Shown: in pieces, positions 9,617-18,195 of the stretch
Layout: every line of letters starts with the position of its first letter
Position numbering within the stretch: the stretch's first letter is position 1
Assembly: GCA_002339345.1 (NCBI GenBank)
Contig: DDKM01000032.1
Location: 1-64,000 of the forward strand
Reading direction: 5' to 3'
DNA length: 64,000 nucleotides
Origin: Firmicutes bacterium UBA2598
GTDB taxonomy: Bacteria > Bacillota > PH28-bin88
Made by a program: the position numbers and the translations under genes
Notes under the pieces: generated by a model
Told to the model about the DNA's origin: nothing
Database searches by the model: none
The model's input: only the letters and a program-made list of their open reading frames with translations

Positions 9617-10177
9617 GTGGCCGGTTTTTTGTTTGATGAACCCAGGGCTGTTGTGGAAAGCTTACTTTTTGTAGCAACAGAACCATTAGATGTACAGACC
9701 ATCAGTGAATTGGTGGGTATTAGTCCGGCAGAAACAAAGGCTATTTTGGACAGAATCAGATCAGAACTGGAAAGCCCTTTGCACGGGATTCAGCTGGTGG
9801 AATTAGCCGGGGGCTTCCAGCTGTGCACCAAACCGGGAATGGCCCCTTATGTGGAAAAACTATACCATAGGAATATTCCAGCCATTTCCCAAGCTGCTTT
9901 GGAAACACTTGCCATCATAGCCTATAAACAGCCGGTTACGCGAGCTGAAATTGAGGAGATCAGAGGTGTGAAGGTGGATAGCGTTCTCACCACCCTCATG
10001 GAACGCGGGATGATCACAGAGGTAGGTCGTAAGGACGGCCCGGGCCGACCGATCCTTTATGGTACAACCCGTGAATTTTTAAAGCATTTTGGTCTAAAGG
10101 ACATCTCTGAACTGCCAAAACTGCCAGCGCCTGAAAGTACTGCCGGATTACCTGAACATATTTTACCGGGTGCCTAG
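9617..10177 (+). CDS. scpB: Segregation and condensation protein B
   Basis: ScpB dimers bind ScpA and complete the SMC condensin. The 186-residue product has two winged-helix domains; signature segments are VVESLLFVATEPL, QAALETLAIIAYKQPVTRAEIEEIRGV and GRKDGPGRPILYGTT. It uses a GTG start with the SD GAGGGGGG. The terminator at 10165 overlaps its stop codon. Confidence 0.95.
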   Translation: MAGFLFDEPRAVVESLLFVATEPLDVQTISELVGISPAETKAILDRIRSELESPLHGIQLVELAGGFQLCTKPGMAPYVEKLYHRNIPAISQAALETLAIIAYKQPVTRAEIEEIRGVKVDSVLTTLMERGMITEVGRKDGPGRPILYGTTREFLKHFGLKDISELPKLPAPESTAGLPEHILPGA

Positions 10178-10195
10178 CATCCGGTGTTTTTTTTT
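10165..10195 (+). terminator. scpB terminator overlapping the stop codon
   Basis: The 9-bp stem ACCGGGTGC/GCATCCGGT has CTA as loop, part of the stop codon context, and is followed by nine T residues. Confidence 0.9.
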
Positions 10196-10230
10196 GGCAT
10201 ACTACCCAGTAGGTTGGAAAAAATAATGGC

Positions 10231-10902
10231 ATGAATAAAACTCTCGCCCTCGGCTTGGCTCTGTTAATTGCAGGTATTGCCATAACTTGGATTCCCGTAA
10301 AAATTGAAGTGAATTACCGTAAACTGGGTGTAGATGACCACCTGGAATTTAAGGTGTATTTTACCCCTCGGATTTGGGGCGCTACCTACCGGGTCCCCTT
10401 GGCAGATCTTCTACCCACCCAGGGTTACTTTTTTGTTTGGTTGAAAACGGTGTTGATGGGTGAGGAAGGGCGTCCATTGCACCTAGGTGAAGTAAGATTG
10501 GCATGGCCGGTCATTCCTTCCATTCCCATAGATATAGATATGGAAATAATAAGGCTGATAGTGGAAGCCCTAAGGGTTAACCGGTGGCTTTTCAGTCATA
10601 TTCGTTGCCACTATCTTAGATGGGAAACGGAAATCGGAACCGGCGATCCTGCTACAACCGGTATTAGCTTTGGTGCACTGTGGGCCTTGAAAACATGGGT
10701 TTATATAAACTTACAGCGAAATGTGAAATTGGGTTTTGGTGTGCCGAACTTACGCGTTATTCCGTATTTTGGTGAAAAGAAGCTAAATCTGGATTTCCAA
10801 TGCATATTTGGCATTCGAGCAGGCCATATTATCGTCGCCGGACTATGTGTTTTTTGGCAAACCGTACGTTTATTGATATTGGGGAGGGTGGTTAATCAAT
10901 GA
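10231..10902 (+). CDS. DUF2953-type membrane-anchored protein
   Basis: This is a 223-residue protein with an N-terminal membrane anchor (LALGLALLIAGIAITWIP) and a mostly beta-rich remainder, plus a weaker hydrophobic stretch near the C-terminus (IRAGHIIVAGLCVFW). Size, layout and position directly before ytfJ match the DUF2953 family of spore-forming Firmicutes, whose function is unknown. The SD is weak. It overlaps ytfJ by 4 nt, so the two are translationally coupled. Confidence 0.75.
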   Translation: MNKTLALGLALLIAGIAITWIPVKIEVNYRKLGVDDHLEFKVYFTPRIWGATYRVPLADLLPTQGYFFVWLKTVLMGEEGRPLHLGEVRLAWPVIPSIPIDIDMEIIRLIVEALRVNRWLFSHIRCHYLRWETEIGTGDPATTGISFGALWALKTWVYINLQRNVKLGFGVPNLRVIPYFGEKKLNLDFQCIFGIRAGHIIVAGLCVFWQTVRLLILGRVVNQ

Positions 10903-11333
10903 GCGAACATCCTATCGAAGCGCTAATGAAAACGGCCATGGATAGTATAAAGGAAATGGTGGATGTCAATACGGTGGTAGGTGACCCGGTGGAAACGCCG
11001 GATGGTAGCGTTATTGTGCCGGTATCACGGGTCACTTGTGGTTTTGCCGCAGGAGGCACGGAATACAATCTGGGGAAACGGGGTGAAGGTGGAGGAGACA
11101 TGCCCTTTGGGGGAGGGAGCGGAGCAGGGGTTTCGGTACAGCCGGTAGGCTTTTTGGTAGTTGGCCAAAACCAGATCAGGTTGCTGCCCGTTGATGGTAA
11201 TGCAGTGGTAGATCGACTGATTGACCTGGCACCACAGGTATTGGCCCAATTACAAGGAGTGCGTAAAAGGAGCAAGACTGAGACCCAGGTCAACACAGAA
11301 CACGTGACCCATGACCTCCAAGGTGGAGTTTAA
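10899..11333 (+). CDS. ytfJ: Spore protein YtfJ/GerW
   Basis: The 144-residue product begins HPIEALMKTAMDSIKEMVDVN and contains GDPVETPDGSVIVPVSRV and a Gly-rich middle GGGDMPFGGGSGAG, typical of GerW. In B. subtilis GerW is made in the forespore and is needed for normal germination response to L-alanine. The ATG overlaps the end of the DUF2953 gene and has the SD GGGAGGG. A terminator follows. Confidence 0.92.
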   Translation: MSEHPIEALMKTAMDSIKEMVDVNTVVGDPVETPDGSVIVPVSRVTCGFAAGGTEYNLGKRGEGGGDMPFGGGSGAGVSVQPVGFLVVGQNQIRLLPVDGNAVVDRLIDLAPQVLAQLQGVRKRSKTETQVNTEHVTHDLQGGV

Positions 11334-11357
11334 ATATTTTTCCATACCGTGAAAGAA

Positions 11358-11384
11358 ACACCTGGCACGTACCGGGTGTTTTGT
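11358..11384 (+). terminator. ytfJ terminator
   Basis: The 8-bp stem ACACCTGG/CCGGGTGT (one G-U) is followed by TTTGTTTTGTT. Confidence 0.85.
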
Positions 11385-11445
11385 TTTGTTCTAATATATG
11401 GGATCACTACATAGTTTTACTAAAGAAACTGGACAGAGGGTGGTC

Positions 11446-12039
11446 TTGGTGGTAAATGCGATTTGGCTTTTTTTACTGGGTTCCGGTGTGTTGGTGGCTG
11501 CCGCCCAAGGAAAAGTGGAAGTGGTGACCACTGCTGCCCTTGAGGCTTCGAAAACAGCTGTAAATATTGCCTTTGAACTCATCGGCTTAATGACGTTGTG
11601 GCTCGGTTTGTTGAAAATCGCCGAAAAAGCCGGATTGGTGGAGATGTTGGCCAACGGTATGAAGCCAATTACTGTCCGCCTTTTTCCGTCGATCCCCAGG
11701 AATCATCCGGCAATTGGGGCGGTGGTGATGAACCTAAGTGCCAACATGCTGGGTCTTGGTAGTGCAGCCACACCTTTTGGGCTAAAGGCCATGCAGGAGT
11801 TGCAGAAATTGAATCCAAATCCGGATGTGGCCAGTGATGCCCAGTGTACTTTTCTCGGGTTGAACACAGCCTGCATAACCCTTATTCCTGCTACCATTAT
11901 CGGTATTCGTGCAGCGGCAGGTTCTGGCAATCCGACGGAAATTGTTGGTCCCACCATTGTGGCCACGAGCTTCAGCACAGTGGTAGCTATCGTTGCCGAC
12001 AGGTATTTCCGGGCCCGGGCAGCGCGCAGGAGGAGATAG
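11446..12039 (+). CDS. spmA: Spore maturation protein A
   Basis: SpmA is a membrane protein with a nucleoside-transporter-like (Gate) fold that, with SpmB, is needed for spore core dehydration. Starting at TTG 11446 or GTG 11449 gives about 197 residues beginning VVNAIWLF, as in relatives, with AGAGGG about 6-9 nt upstream. The frame is open back to ATG 11398, but that has no SD and lies beside the ytfJ terminator. Visible pieces are SANMLGLGSAATPFGLKAM and CTFLGLNTACITLIPA. spmB follows after 6 nt. Confidence 0.9.
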   Translation: MVVNAIWLFLLGSGVLVAAAQGKVEVVTTAALEASKTAVNIAFELIGLMTLWLGLLKIAEKAGLVEMLANGMKPITVRLFPSIPRNHPAIGAVVMNLSANMLGLGSAATPFGLKAMQELQKLNPNPDVASDAQCTFLGLNTACITLIPATIIGIRAAAGSGNPTEIVGPTIVATSFSTVVAIVADRYFRARAARRRR

Positions 12040-12045
12040 GAATCA

Positions 12046-12582
12046 ATGACCGCCGCACTGATGAATGAGATATCCCGTTGGGCCATCCCCCTGTTGTTGG
12101 TGGCAATCCCGACTATAGCGTATTTGCGAGGGGTCCGGGTATATGAGGCCTTTGTGGAAGGGGCCCAGGAAGGATTCCAGACAGCAGTTAAAATAATTCC
12201 TTTTTTAGTTGGCATGCTGGTGGCCATCAGCATCTTTAGAGCCTCAGGAGCGATGAACTTGTTGGTTTATGTACTGGATCCGGTAATTCGCCTGATCGGA
12301 GCACCGGTGGAAATCCTGCCCCTAGCGCTCATGCGTCCATTGTCCGGTGGAGGCGCCCTTGGATTGGCTGCGGAGTTGATCAGCACCCATGGACCGGATT
12401 CCCTGATTGGACGAATGTCTTCCATTATGCAGGGCAGTACCGACACCACATTTTATGTTCTCACTGTCTACTTTGGGTCTGTGGGAATCCGGCAGTACAG
12501 GCACGCTTTGACCCTTGGACTGCTGGCAGACATATCGGGCTTGGTAGCTTCAATTGTTTTAGCCAACTGGTTATTTGGCTGA
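12046..12582 (+). CDS. spmB: Spore maturation protein B
   Basis: The 178-residue partner of SpmA is a polytopic membrane protein with FVEGAQEGFQTAVKIIPFLV, RPLSGGGALGLAAELI and the serine/threonine-rich MQGSTDTTFYVL, all typical of the family. The role is spore core dehydration and heat resistance. It is translated directly behind spmA. Confidence 0.93.
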   Translation: MTAALMNEISRWAIPLLLVAIPTIAYLRGVRVYEAFVEGAQEGFQTAVKIIPFLVGMLVAISIFRASGAMNLLVYVLDPVIRLIGAPVEILPLALMRPLSGGGALGLAAELISTHGPDSLIGRMSSIMQGSTDTTFYVLTVYFGSVGIRQYRHALTLGLLADISGLVASIVLANWLFG

Positions 12583-12649
12583 TTCATTAATTGTCGGTAG
12601 GATTCCCTCCTTCCTTGGACGAATAAAACATAGTAAGGAGGTGGAAATG

Positions 12650-12835
12650 ATGCCGATTATTCAAATTGAAATGTTGGAAGGCCGTACCCTTGAGCAAAAG
12701 AGGAAACTAGTACAATCTGTGACCAAGGCGGTGGTTGAATCTGTGAATTGCCCACCAGAAAGGGTGCGCATTATAATCAGAGAAATGACTAAAGATAATT
12801 TTGCTGAAGGCGGCAAGCTGGAGTCGGAAAAATAG
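12650..12835 (+). CDS. 4-oxalocrotonate tautomerase family enzyme
   Basis: This is a 61-residue tautomerase-fold protein. These enzymes use the N-terminal proline exposed after Met removal as catalytic base, so the second ATG (12650) is preferred: it gives M-P-I-I-Q-I-E-M-L. The ATG at 12647 would put Met before the Pro-bearing start. The family body GRTLEQKRKLVQSVTKAVVE and CPPERVRIIIREM is intact. AAGGAGG lies upstream. The substrate is unknown; in Firmicutes these are often orphans. Confidence 0.88.
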   Translation: MPIIQIEMLEGRTLEQKRKLVQSVTKAVVESVNCPPERVRIIIREMTKDNFAEGGKLESEK

Positions 12836-12841
12836 ATTATG

Positions 12842-12867
12842 ATATCCCCTGCCTTGCCAGGGGATAT
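12842..12867. terminator. Inverted repeat, possible terminator
   Basis: The perfect 10-bp stem ATATCCCCTG/CAGGGGATAT with a 6-nt loop lies after the tautomerase gene. It has no T run, so intrinsic termination is uncertain. Confidence 0.45.
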
Positions 12868-12899
12868 TCAATGTCAAGGTATACTGGAGGGGGTTTCGG

Positions 12900-13637
12900 G
12901 TGGAACGGCTGCATAAGGCTATAGCCAAGGCAGGAATCGCTTCCCGTCGTAAAAGCGAAGAATTGATCCTGCAGGGGAGGGTCAAGGTTAATGGCAGGCT
13001 AGTGCAAGGCCTGGGGGTGAAGGTGCATCCTACTGAAGACAAAATTGAAGTGGACGGACAATTGGTTCAAATGGCGGAACCAAAAGTGTATTTACTATTA
13101 TATAAACCCGTTGGGTATGTCACCACCACCAGGGATCAGTTTAACCGGCCAAAGGTCACAGATCTTGTAAAGGATGTAGGTGTAAGGGTATACCCCGTAG
13201 GGCGTCTTGATTATCATACCGAAGGGCTGCTGTTGTTGACCAATGACGGCGAGTTGACCAACTGCTTAAGCCATCCCCGTTTCAAGGTGGAAAAGACCTA
13301 CCGGGCCCTGGTGAAAGGTGTTCCAGCGGAAGAATCGCTGGCCAAACTACGGCGCGGTGTGATGTTGGAGGATGGTCCTACCGCTCCGGCCAGGGCCAGG
13401 CTAATCCGGTCCAGTGCCAGGGATGCCATTGTGGAGTTAACCATCCGCGAAGGGCGCAACCGGCAGGTGCGCCGAATGTTTGCCAAGGTGGGTCACCCTG
13501 TCTTGCATCTCACTCGAACTGGAGTTGCATCCCTGAATTTGGATGGGCTGCATCCCGGAGCCTACCGTGAGCTAACACGGGAGGAAGTGCAGAGGTTAAA
13601 AAAATTGGCCGGCTGTCCAAGTGCGATTGATTATTAA
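12900..13637 (+). CDS. rluB: 23S rRNA pseudouridine synthase RluB-type
   Basis: This enzyme converts a uridine of 23S rRNA (around position 2605 in E. coli numbering for RluB) to pseudouridine. The 245-residue product has an N-terminal S4 RNA-binding domain (ERLHKAIAKAGIASRRKSEELI) and the catalytic core PVGRLDYHTEGLLLLTNDGE, whose Asp is the nucleophile; EGRNRQVRRMF is the conserved C-terminal motif. It uses a GTG start with the SD GGAGGGGG. Its stop overlaps the convergent gene at 13634 by 4 nt. Confidence 0.94.
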   Translation: MERLHKAIAKAGIASRRKSEELILQGRVKVNGRLVQGLGVKVHPTEDKIEVDGQLVQMAEPKVYLLLYKPVGYVTTTRDQFNRPKVTDLVKDVGVRVYPVGRLDYHTEGLLLLTNDGELTNCLSHPRFKVEKTYRALVKGVPAEESLAKLRRGVMLEDGPTAPARARLIRSSARDAIVELTIREGRNRQVRRMFAKVGHPVLHLTRTGVASLNLDGLHPGAYRELTREEVQRLKKLAGCPSAIDY

Positions 13638-14083
13638 TCCCTGGGCCTGAAAAACCCCTTGCCACCGGATCCCCAACGTTCAACATCCTTTCCACCGTAA
13701 TCCTGGAACACATTCATTACCATACCAGCCCTCTCGTTATTGGTTTCTACCAATAACAGGGTTTTGTTTTGCCGGGAGACAGCGTCGCCATAGAATGTAG
13801 CGCGGTGTTCCGGGATGCCATAATACTTCAAAGATTGACTCAAATCCTTATCCGGCTGTTGGATGGCACCCGCTAGCGGGCCGGCGACAGACAGTGTGGA
13901 TCCATGATCTTGCCGAAGATCTGCCCCCTGTACCATTAACCCTTGCCAAGGGATGTGGCCGTCGGTGGGGGAAACCACTGATACTTGATTATTACCCAAT
14001 CCCTTTTGATTGATGATGTCCACGGCCTGCTGCACTTGTTTGGGAGAGCCGAAAAGACCGATGACCACGCTTCTGACAGCCAT
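13634..14083 (-). CDS. Hypothetical protein resembling stress-protein 17M-type domains
   Basis: The 149-residue protein begins VRSVVIGLFGSPKQVQQAVDII, a pattern seen in proteins with a small alpha/beta fold related to general stress protein 17M, but I cannot name the family firmly. The middle has a hydrophobic GPLAGAI segment and a helix SLKYYGIPEHRATFYGDAV. The SD AAGGAGG supports the ATG at 14083. It is transcribed opposite to its neighbours and overlaps the rluB stop. Confidence 0.7.
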   Translation of the reverse strand: MAVRSVVIGLFGSPKQVQQAVDIINQKGLGNNQVSVVSPTDGHIPWQGLMVQGADLRQDHGSTLSVAGPLAGAIQQPDKDLSQSLKYYGIPEHRATFYGDAVSRQNKTLLLVETNNERAGMVMNVFQDYGGKDVERWGSGGKGFFRPRD

Positions 14084-14172
14084 TGCCTTAACCTCCTTCT
14101 ATTTTTCACAAGGGTATTATGCCGCAAGATGTGAAAGAATAGGCATAAATACACCAAAAGGGGAAGAATCCG

Positions 14173-14415
14173 ATGCCTACATGCAGCCTGTGTGGTAACA
14201 CTATTTCTTTTTCCAGCAGCGGTTTTACTGGTCCCTACCGGAACTCCATTTTAGGGGGTATGTGCCCGGGGGTGGTGGCCATATTTTCCGCCCAGGGGTT
14301 ATCCCATTGGGAGGGTACTTTAACACCTGACAGTCTTAATTCCGTCTGTCGCTATCCTGAGCAGTATGTAGATCAGTGCTATCAGTGCGGTTCAACCCGT
14401 TTACTGTGGCCATGA
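14173..14415 (+). CDS. Small protein with two CxxC pairs
   Basis: This possible 80-residue protein has CSLC at residue 4 and CYQC near residue 69, which could together bind one zinc. The middle is Gly/Ser-rich and not typical of any family I know. A weak SD (AGGGGAAG) precedes the ATG. It could be a real zinc-ribbon-like protein or a chance frame; the Cys pairing favours the former slightly. Confidence 0.4.
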   Translation: MPTCSLCGNTISFSSSGFTGPYRNSILGGMCPGVVAIFSAQGLSHWEGTLTPDSLNSVCRYPEQYVDQCYQCGSTRLLWP

Positions 14416-14565
14416 CTTTTTAGTGAAAAAGCAGGAATGGATAAATATGACACGAATAAAGACTGTGGCCATACTAATTTTGGGGGTCAAGCCCTGGTCC
14501 TGCTACCGGCCGGGGCTTCGTAATTGAAAAATGTTTATACGGGAAGGGAAGGTGTGTGAGACAAT

Positions 14566-15108
14566 ATGGCGGAGGACAGATACCAGTTGCCTGTTGGCCT
14601 GATTCAGGTATATACAGGTAATGCTAAAGGAAAAAGCACTGCTGCCTTTGGTTTGGCCATCCGCGGGGTGGGGCACGGACTGCGTGTGTCTATCGTTCAA
14701 TTTATGAAAACAGGGTCATATGGCGAAAATGAAACTTTTGCCAGATACCTGCCCCAGATAAAAATCAGGTCCTTTGGTCGCAAGGGCTTTATTAAGTCTG
14801 GAGGAGCTACACCTGAAGATTACATACTGGCTGCGGAGGCCATGAAGGTTGCCAAGGAGGACATGCTGTCCGGTGAATGGGACATTCTGATCTTGGATGA
14901 GATTAATAATGCCTTGTTCTTTGGGCTGGTTACCCTTGAGGAGGTAATGAATCTACTGACACTGAAACCGCAAAGGGTGGAGGTGGTCCTAACAGGGCGC
15001 AACGCCCCCAAAGAGATTAAGGACTGTGCCCATTTGGTCACGGAGATGGTGGAGGTCAAACACCCATACCAACAAAACATACCGGCCAGGAAGGGGATCG
15101 AATATTGA
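14566..15108 (+). CDS. cobO: Cob(I)alamin adenosyltransferase (CobA/CobO/BtuR type)
   Basis: This enzyme transfers the adenosyl group of ATP to cob(I)alamin to make coenzyme B12. The 180-residue product has the P-loop YTGNAKGKSTAAFGLAIRG, VQFMKTG, and DEINNALFFGLV; VLTGRNAP is also conserved. It stands apart from any other cobalamin gene in this window and has no cobalamin riboswitch visible upstream. Confidence 0.93.
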   Translation: MAEDRYQLPVGLIQVYTGNAKGKSTAAFGLAIRGVGHGLRVSIVQFMKTGSYGENETFARYLPQIKIRSFGRKGFIKSGGATPEDYILAAEAMKVAKEDMLSGEWDILILDEINNALFFGLVTLEEVMNLLTLKPQRVEVVLTGRNAPKEIKDCAHLVTEMVEVKHPYQQNIPARKGIEY

Positions 15109-15186
15109 GCAGGATAAAGGGAGCAGGAATATGTAACCAGGTTACCGAAATTTCACAAATGATATACTTGCCGAGGGGGGAATGGG

Positions 15187-15648
15187 GTGAAATTCCGGCT
15201 GGGAGAAGATGTGAACAAGAACCACATTAAGCTCAGGGTACGGTTGGACTACAAGGGAGAGACGAAACCGGGACGTTTCTTCTTTGGGGGAAAGTCCACC
15301 GAAAAGGTGGCGGAGGATACCCGGGAGCAGCGGATTGCGTTGTTACGGAACATTCCCATGCAGGGAATTGTGGTTGAAGACATAGACACCACCATGGAAA
15401 TTTATACCGCCCCGGATGAGACGACTGGGGAGGATATCGCATACGCACCTGCAGTGTTAACGGTTTGTGCCGATACGTTGGAAGATGTCTTACGGCTGGT
15501 CATGCGGGAAGAATTCCGACGGGTTGAAGTTATGGAACCGGATCAACTTACATTATCCAGATATGAAATTGAAAGACTTTTATTTAAGGTGTCGGATGAG
15601 TTTGGACAAGCTCGGCAGTTATGGGAAAGGCGATTAAACAGCAAGTAA
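15187..15648 (+). CDS. Hypothetical protein
   Basis: This is a 153-residue soluble protein, rich in charged residues, that I do not recognise. It starts at a GTG with a good SD (GAGGGGGG). The sequence predicts a beta-rich N-terminal half (KLRVRLDYKGETKPGRFFFGG) and a helical C-terminal half (YEIERLLFKVSDEFGQA). It lies between cobO and the FAH-family gene with about 70 nt on each side. Codon use looks like its neighbours. Confidence 0.7.
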   Translation: MKFRLGEDVNKNHIKLRVRLDYKGETKPGRFFFGGKSTEKVAEDTREQRIALLRNIPMQGIVVEDIDTTMEIYTAPDETTGEDIAYAPAVLTVCADTLEDVLRLVMREEFRRVEVMEPDQLTLSRYEIERLLFKVSDEFGQARQLWERRLNSK

Positions 15649-15716
15649 TGTGCATGGCCCACGGCCTTAATGGTAATCAGGAAACTAAAAGAGACCCATC
15701 CATTGGAGGAGCGAGT

Positions 15717-16475
15717 ATGAAACTAGCAAGATTTTGGGACGGCGAGAAGGTACAAGCAGGGATCATCACCGGTGAAGAAGTAGCAGAGCTTCGGGGTTCC
15801 ATCTATGGTGGGTATGAATTGACCGGTCGCCACTTCCCCTTTAGGGAAATGTCTCTCCTTGCTCCGTGCGAACCTACCAAGGTAGTCTGTGTTGGACTGA
15901 ATTACCGTGATCACGCGGAAGAACTTCATTTAGACATACCAGTTGAACCGGTACTCTTTTTAAAACCACCGTCATCTGTCATAGGGCATCGTCAGCCCAT
16001 TTGTAAACCCAAGATTTGCCGCCGGCTGGACCATGAAGCTGAACTAGCGGTGGTGATTAAAGAAGTCACTCGCAGTGTCTCCCCAACGGAGGCGAAGGAT
16101 AAAATTCTGGGTTACACCTGTGCCAATGATGTTACAGCCCGGGACTTACAACCAAAGACCGGGCAATGGACCCTGGCTAAATCCTTTGACACCTTTTGCC
16201 CATTAGGTCCCTTTATCGTCACCGATGTTGATCCAACCAACTTGGAGGTTTCCCTTTTTCTCAACGGATCCATCCGGCAGAAATCCTCCACGCATCAAAT
16301 GATCTTTCCGGTATATGATCTTGTTAGCTATATTTCCCGGGTAATGACCCTATTCCCCGGTGATGTGATCCTGACAGGCACCCCCGGCGGTATAGGCTGC
16401 ATGGAGCCGGGTGATGAGGTTATTGTGGAAATTTCGGGTGTAGGACGTCTGATAAACGAAATAATTGAGGGATAG
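15717..16475 (+). CDS. Fumarylacetoacetate hydrolase family protein
   Basis: The 252-residue enzyme has the FAH fold used by acylpyruvases, oxaloacetate decarboxylases and hydratases of aromatic-degradation pathways. It shows VCVGLNYRDHAEE, the metal-binding HEAELAVVI, YTCANDVTARD and GDVILTGTPGG. ATG 15717 is chosen for the SD GGAGGAG; an open frame reaches back to 15621 over the previous gene without an SD. The actual substrate cannot be told. A housekeeping acylpyruvase or oxaloacetate tautomerase role is as likely as a catabolic one, as no other catabolic gene is nearby. Confidence 0.9.
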   Translation: MKLARFWDGEKVQAGIITGEEVAELRGSIYGGYELTGRHFPFREMSLLAPCEPTKVVCVGLNYRDHAEELHLDIPVEPVLFLKPPSSVIGHRQPICKPKICRRLDHEAELAVVIKEVTRSVSPTEAKDKILGYTCANDVTARDLQPKTGQWTLAKSFDTFCPLGPFIVTDVDPTNLEVSLFLNGSIRQKSSTHQMIFPVYDLVSYISRVMTLFPGDVILTGTPGGIGCMEPGDEVIVEISGVGRLINEIIEG

Positions 16476-16493
16476 CCTAAACCCCAGGAGGTA

Positions 16494-17738
16494 ATGATTA
16501 TGTCTTTACCGGTGCTGGTAGTTGGGGGTGGTCCTGCGGGCATCATGGCGGCGATCTGTTCCGCCACCAACGGCGTACCGGTTGTCCTGTTGGAAAAGGG
16601 CAGGCGTTTAGGTACAAAAATGCTCATTACCGGTAAGGGCCGGTGCAATCTCACCAATGTTGCTCCCGTTACGGAAATGATTACCCAATATCCCGGCAAC
16701 GGACAGTTTTTGTATAGTGCCTTGCATACCTTTGACAACCAGGCCTTGATTTCCCTCTTGTCAGACCTGGGTGTAAAGGTCAAGGTGGAGAGAGGAGGCA
16801 GAGTATTTCCAGCCAGTGACATGGCCAAGGATGTGGTTTCCGCCCTGACGGGATACCTGTACCGTCTGAGAGTGGACATCCGCCTGAACCATCAAGCAAC
16901 AGGAGTCTCTGTACAGGAAGGTAGAGCAACAGGAATTACCGTGGGGGACTGTTTGGTTAGGGGACGTGCAGTTGTTGTAGCGACTGGAGGTCTGTCATAC
17001 CCTCGAACGGGCAGTACCGGCGATGGGTATCGGTGGGCAAAGGATCTGGGACATACCGTCAATCCCCCCCTACCATCCCTGGTTCCGTTGGAAACAGCGG
17101 AAGAATGGCCAACTCAACTACAAGGCCTTACCCTCAAAAACGTAACGGTTAAGGCAGTGGGCGATGAGGTTCTGGGAAGCGAATTCGGGGAGATGATGTT
17201 CACCCACTTTGGTTTGACAGGTCCCATCATACTTACCCTTAGCCGGTATATTGTCCAGTACCAGGCCAAAAAACCCGGACCGGTTACTCTGTTCATAAAT
17301 ATGAAACCTGCCCTGAAACCTGAGCAGCTGGATGCCCGTATCCAACGTGATTTTCTAAAATTCAGCCGCCGGCAGTTGAAAAACGCACTAGATGATCTCC
17401 TGCCCCAGAGGATGATTCCGGTATTTATTGAGTTGTCAGGCATACCAGGGGATAAATATGTACATCAAGTTACCCGGGTTGAACGACAGCATCTTGTTTC
17501 CTTGTTACAGGCCATTCCTGTAAGAATTACCGGCACTCGACCTCTGGCTGAGGCTATAGTCACTGCAGGGGGGGTATCGGTAAAAGAGGTTAACCCAAGA
17601 ACAATGGAATCCAACCTGGTTTCGGGCCTTTTTTGGGCTGGTGAGGTTTTGGATGTCGATGGTTTCACAGGAGGCTATAATTTGCAGGCCGCCTTTTCCA
17701 CTGGCTATGTGGCTGGTAAATACGCTGCATCCCGGTAA
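16494..17738 (+). CDS. BaiN/HI0933-like FAD-dependent oxidoreductase
   Basis: The 414-residue flavoprotein has the dinucleotide-binding motif VVGGGPAGIMAAI, then KMLITGKGRCNLTN, ATGGLSYPRTGSTGDGY and the C-terminal GEVLDVDGFTGGYNLQAAF, all diagnostic of this family (COG2081). Family members are annotated as aminoacetone oxidases or bile-acid reductases, but most are uncharacterised. The SD is AGGAGG. It comes right before the HutP-like gene (27 nt), so the two may share a transcript. Confidence 0.9.
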   Translation: MIMSLPVLVVGGGPAGIMAAICSATNGVPVVLLEKGRRLGTKMLITGKGRCNLTNVAPVTEMITQYPGNGQFLYSALHTFDNQALISLLSDLGVKVKVERGGRVFPASDMAKDVVSALTGYLYRLRVDIRLNHQATGVSVQEGRATGITVGDCLVRGRAVVVATGGLSYPRTGSTGDGYRWAKDLGHTVNPPLPSLVPLETAEEWPTQLQGLTLKNVTVKAVGDEVLGSEFGEMMFTHFGLTGPIILTLSRYIVQYQAKKPGPVTLFINMKPALKPEQLDARIQRDFLKFSRRQLKNALDDLLPQRMIPVFIELSGIPGDKYVHQVTRVERQHLVSLLQAIPVRITGTRPLAEAIVTAGGVSVKEVNPRTMESNLVSGLFWAGEVLDVDGFTGGYNLQAAFSTGYVAGKYAASR

Positions 17739-17765
17739 GTTGCAAGGTATGGGGGGAGAGAAAAC

Positions 17766-18182
17766 ATGAATCAGGTGGGCAGTAAAAAAACCGCCGCAGT
17801 TGCAATTCAGATGGCCATCACAGAAACAAGGGAAGAGGAAAACGAACTGAAGGTGAAGTATCAGACCATGGGAATAAAGACGGCCGCCGTGGATTACGGT
17901 GGTGAATACATTAATGCGGTGAAAAAGATTGTGGAGCGGGCTGTAGTAGCAGCCAAAAGAGAAGGTGTGATCAAGGAAACCCATGCCGATGAAGGTGCTG
18001 TGGCCGGGGCAACCCGCGAGGCACTATCACAGATTATGCCAAAGGCAATCGGTTTAAATGTTGGTGGAAAAATCGGTATTGCCCGGTATCGTGATCATGT
18101 AAGTGTGGCAGTTTTCTTTGGGATTGGGTTGTTACATCTTGATGAAGTCGGCATTGGCCTTGGACATCGGGCTGTCCCCTAG
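17766..18182 (+). CDS. HutP-like RNA-binding antiterminator family protein
   Basis: The 138-residue protein aligns by eye with B. subtilis HutP from its middle on: KREGVI, then a GATREAL helix, then [10 protein letters not shown] and a C-terminal run [23 protein letters not shown]. HutP binds NAG triplets in hut mRNA with histidine and Mg2+ and prevents termination. In my alignment the Mg2+-ligand histidines (H73, H77, H138 of HutP) are not kept, so effector and metal use may differ. It starts with a GGGGGGAG SD, 13 nt before aroH, at the head of an aromatic gene string. Confidence 0.65.
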   Translation: MNQVGSKKTAAVAIQMAITETREEENELKVKYQTMGIKTAAVDYGGEYINAVKKIVERAVVAAKREGVIKETHADEGAVAGATREALSQIMPKAIGLNVGGKIGIARYRDHVSVAVFFGIGLLHLDEVGIGLGHRAVP

Positions 18183-18195
18183 GAGGTTTTTATCA

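Noticed and set aside
14416..14565. A cobalamin riboswitch before cobO
   Set aside because: None of the conserved B12 box sequence is seen; only a weak inverted repeat near 14490-14520 without a T run.
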